From Bolinopsis microptera (taxonomy: Eukaryota > Ctenophora > Tentaculata > Lobata > Bolinopsidae), in the NCBI RefSeq assembly GCF_026151205.1, contig NC_087082.1:15285365-15349364 (forward strand): DNA of 64,000 bases, written 5' to 3'. Positions 63,301 to 64,000 of this stretch are shown here, piece after piece. Every line of letters begins with the position of its first letter. Positions within the stretch are counted from its first letter, which is position 1. The position numbers and the translations under genes were made by a program. Below the pieces are notes generated by a model. It saw nothing but the letters and a program-made list of their open reading frames with translations. It was not told the origin of the DNA and made no database searches.

Positions 63301-63769
63301 ATACCCGGTTTTCATTACTTCATTACAGACGTGTGCTTGCCCGCAATTTGACGCATACGCACAAAGATGTATAGAAAGCGGAGTAGATCTAAATGACTGG
63401 AGGGAGGCGATTTTATTTTGTCGTAAGTCGATTTTTAAATCAAGATAACCGTTATAACCATAAATAAACGCGAACACTGCAAATTTTGCCCCAAAATAAT
63501 AACCATTGTTGCTATTCTATTAAACGTCATTCTTAAACTAATTGTGCACTAGAGAAAATTACAAAATAAATTCTTCAGCATATGATTGCCCGGAGGGACA
63601 GTTGTATCGACCAAACGGCGCTGTTCCAGCTCCCACATGTTTAGAAAGGAGCCCAACTAAAACTGGGACCGTCAGAGGGTGCTTTTGTCCTGAGGGAAAC
63701 TTTTTACAAGATGGTAAATGTGTCCGGGCTGACGATTGTAAATGTCTTCATGAGGGTACTTTCTATAAC
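50491..63769 (+). CDS. Large secreted TSP1/SRCR/VWD mosaic protein, 5' part
   Basis: Twenty-four exons join in phase into 1561 codons, and the gene continues past the window. Exons: 50491-50563, 50842-50898, 50957-51385, 51530-51709, 51869-52048, 52168-52344, 52587-52766, 52868-53179, 53292-53471, 53579-53884, 58049-58348, 58511-58816, 58999-59178, 59368-59673, 59896-60213, 60470-60507, 61385-61544, 61683-61795, 61900-62025, 62219-62352, 62624-62862, 63090-63193, 63329-63422, 63579-63769. Order: signal peptide, unclassified module, four TSP1, SRCR, TSP1, two or more SRCR, TSP1, two SRCR, VWC-like, VWD, C8, TIL. All TSP1 and SRCR exons are bounded by phase-1 introns, the classic shuffling class. 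An in-frame Met lies 14 codons upstream (50449); the inner one gives the better signal peptide. The VWD-C8-TIL block resembles SCO-spondin, mucin and zonadhesin proteins. The role is likely extracellular matrix, mucus or immune recognition. Confidence 0.92.
51530..52766 (+). CDS. Exons 4-7: four TSP1 repeats
   Basis: Each exon (180, 180, 177, 180 bp) is one thrombospondin type 1 repeat. Each opens with GGW-S-x-W/Y and W-x-x-C and has a basic strand before CNNP or CTNP. Exon 7 is the most canonical ([19 protein letters not shown]). Exons 4 and 5 are nearly identical at DNA level. Exons 4-6 share an unusual SCSCD or TCDCD version in place of SxxCGGG. Ser/Trp positions would permit C-mannosylation or O-fucosylation, though exons 4-6 lack the CSxT site. 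Confidence 0.93.
52868..53884 (+). CDS. Exons 8-10: SRCR, TSP1, SRCR
   Basis: The SRCR exons (312 and 306 bp, ~103 residues each) show [20 protein letters not shown], AICxxLG, WxSG, a VGCSSG or VVCSSD turn, and a terminal EDxxLxC. Between them, exon 9 is a canonical TSP1 with [16 protein letters not shown]. The last 19 bases of exon 10, ending in gtcaag at the donor, are the seed of the 32-bp array that follows. Confidence 0.94.
53866..57212 (+). repeat. 32-bp minisatellite of exon end plus splice donor, about 104 copies
   Basis: The unit is 19 bases of SRCR exon 10 (GTGTTCTTGACTTGTCAAG) followed by the first 13 bases of its intron (gtaagaataggga). Every copy therefore repeats a consensus-like CAAG/gtaag splice donor. 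Variation is limited: ttgact/tttact/tttatt and aata/aaga/agta/gggta. It fills the intron between the second and third SRCR exons. Two more copies lie at 57893-57956, beyond an insertion. Confidence 0.97.
57218..57890. mobile_element. ~670-bp unclassified insertion in the 32-bp array
   Basis: Unique sequence interrupts the array, with a 5-bp duplication agtag at both edges (repeat units resume immediately after it). It has no ORF and no clear terminal inverted repeats. It contains repeated blocks (caggtctgg, agtaggtctg, agcaggtctg). A 5-bp duplication and this length would suit a solo LTR, but the ends are not the usual TG...CA, so the class is open. Confidence 0.5.
57893..57956 (+). repeat. 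Two further copies of the 32-bp donor repeat
   Basis: Tail of the 53866-57212 array, separated from it by the ~670-bp insertion. Confidence 0.93.
58049..60213 (+). CDS. Exons 11-15: SRCR, SRCR, TSP1, SRCR, SRCR
   Basis: Exons of 300, 306, 180, 306 and 318 bp. SRCR copies fall into two alternating types. One has FGGGT-CDD and GFG-ASxWRSG (exons 10 and 14); the other has YKxGTVCDD or HKDGTVCSD and MGYHxA or LGYHAA (exons 11, 12, 15). This suggests block duplication of an SRCR pair with a TSP1. All keep the CDD/SD turn and final ED(V)xLxC. All introns are phase 1. Confidence 0.93.
60470..63769 (+). CDS. Exons 16-24: VWC-like, VWD, C8, TIL
   Basis: Exons 16-17 form a VWC-like Cys-rich segment ([10 protein letters not shown], then [14 protein letters not shown]). 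Exons 18-21 are a von Willebrand D domain: [20 protein letters not shown] at the start and [14 protein letters not shown] near the end, which includes the Ca-binding-type loop. Exons 21-23 are a C8 domain ([11 protein letters not shown]). Exon 24 is a TIL domain ([30 protein letters not shown]) ending at donor AAC/gtaagt. The order VWD-C8-TIL is the standard unit of mucin/VWF-type assembly proteins, in which multimer formation is common. The gene runs on past the window. Confidence 0.94.
60590..61325 (-). mobile_element. 5'-truncated LINE in an intron
   Basis: The minus-strand frame 61290-60625 (221 codons) encodes the C-terminal part of an RTE-like non-LTR reverse transcriptase: [18 protein letters not shown], then [11 protein letters not shown], then [12 protein letters not shown]. 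It begins after the catalytic FADD box, so the element is strongly truncated. A 9-bp duplication, ttccctata (60581-60589 and 61326-61334), probably marks the target site. The 3' tail is an acaagt-type microsatellite. It is antisense to the host gene, between exons 16 and 17. Confidence 0.9.
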
Positions 63770-64000
63770 GTAAGTCTGACGTGCGGTTCATAACGTTCCT
63801 TTTCTGACGAGTGTAAATGTCTTCATGAGGGTACTTTCTATAACGTAAGTCTGACGTGCGGTTCATAACGTTCCTTTTCTGACGATTGTAAATGTCTTCA
63901 TGAGGGTACTTTCTATAACGTAAGTCTGACGTGCGGTTCATAACGTTCCTTTTCTGACGATTGTAAATGTCTTCATGAGGGTACTTTCTATAACGTAAGT
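63730..64000 (+). repeat. 75-bp tandem repeat of TIL exon end plus donor, 3.6 copies in window
   Basis: The unit consists of the last 40 bases of exon 24 (encoding [13 protein letters not shown]) plus 35 bases of intron beginning gtaagtctgacg. Copies start at 63730, 63805, 63880 and 63955. The array continues out of the window. Only one base differs among the copies (gag for gat). Confidence 0.96.

Overview
This window looks like part of an animal nuclear genome. It is AT-rich, its genes are split by GT-AG introns, and its proteins are metazoan extracellular types (Ig, SRCR, TSP1, VWD/C8/TIL, a rhodopsin-like GPCR remnant). It also carries non-LTR (LINE) fragments, a hAT-type element and an exceptional load of minisatellites. 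An invertebrate, possibly an early-branching one, fits best. I cannot name the species.

Layout. (1) 319-11951, plus strand: the 3' part of an ANGEL/CCR4-type EEP-family gene. Five exons link in phase and end with the SDH motif. Its 6.8-kb intron holds a broken GPCR on the minus strand, a tRNA-derived SINE head and a 172-bp tandem repeat. Its next intron starts with about 76 copies of a 43-bp minisatellite. (2) 12947-21068, minus strand: two neighbouring single-pass Ig-type membrane proteins. I assembled both completely from start to stop with matching splice phases: 437 aa (3 exons, acidic repeat stalk plus one Ig-like domain) and 436 aa (8 exons, three Ig-like domains). (3) 21.1-50.4 kb: no convincing host gene. 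It holds large tandem arrays, duplicated segments, transposon insertions, two CACGTG clusters and a run of unrelated hairpins at 44.6-45.6 kb. (4) 50491 to beyond the window end, plus strand: a large secreted mosaic gene. Its 24 exons here give 1561 codons: signal peptide, an unclassified module, six TSP1 and six SRCR domains, then VWC-like, VWD, C8 and TIL.

The most striking theme is that three tandem arrays begin exactly at a 5' splice junction of a real exon and contain that exon's last bases plus the start of its intron. The result is long runs of repeated, apparently intact splice donors: about 104 copies at 53.9-57.2 kb, about 76 at 7.4-10.7 kb, and at least 4 at the window's right edge. 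The second candidate novelty is the cluster of seven or more different perfect hairpins near 45 kb.
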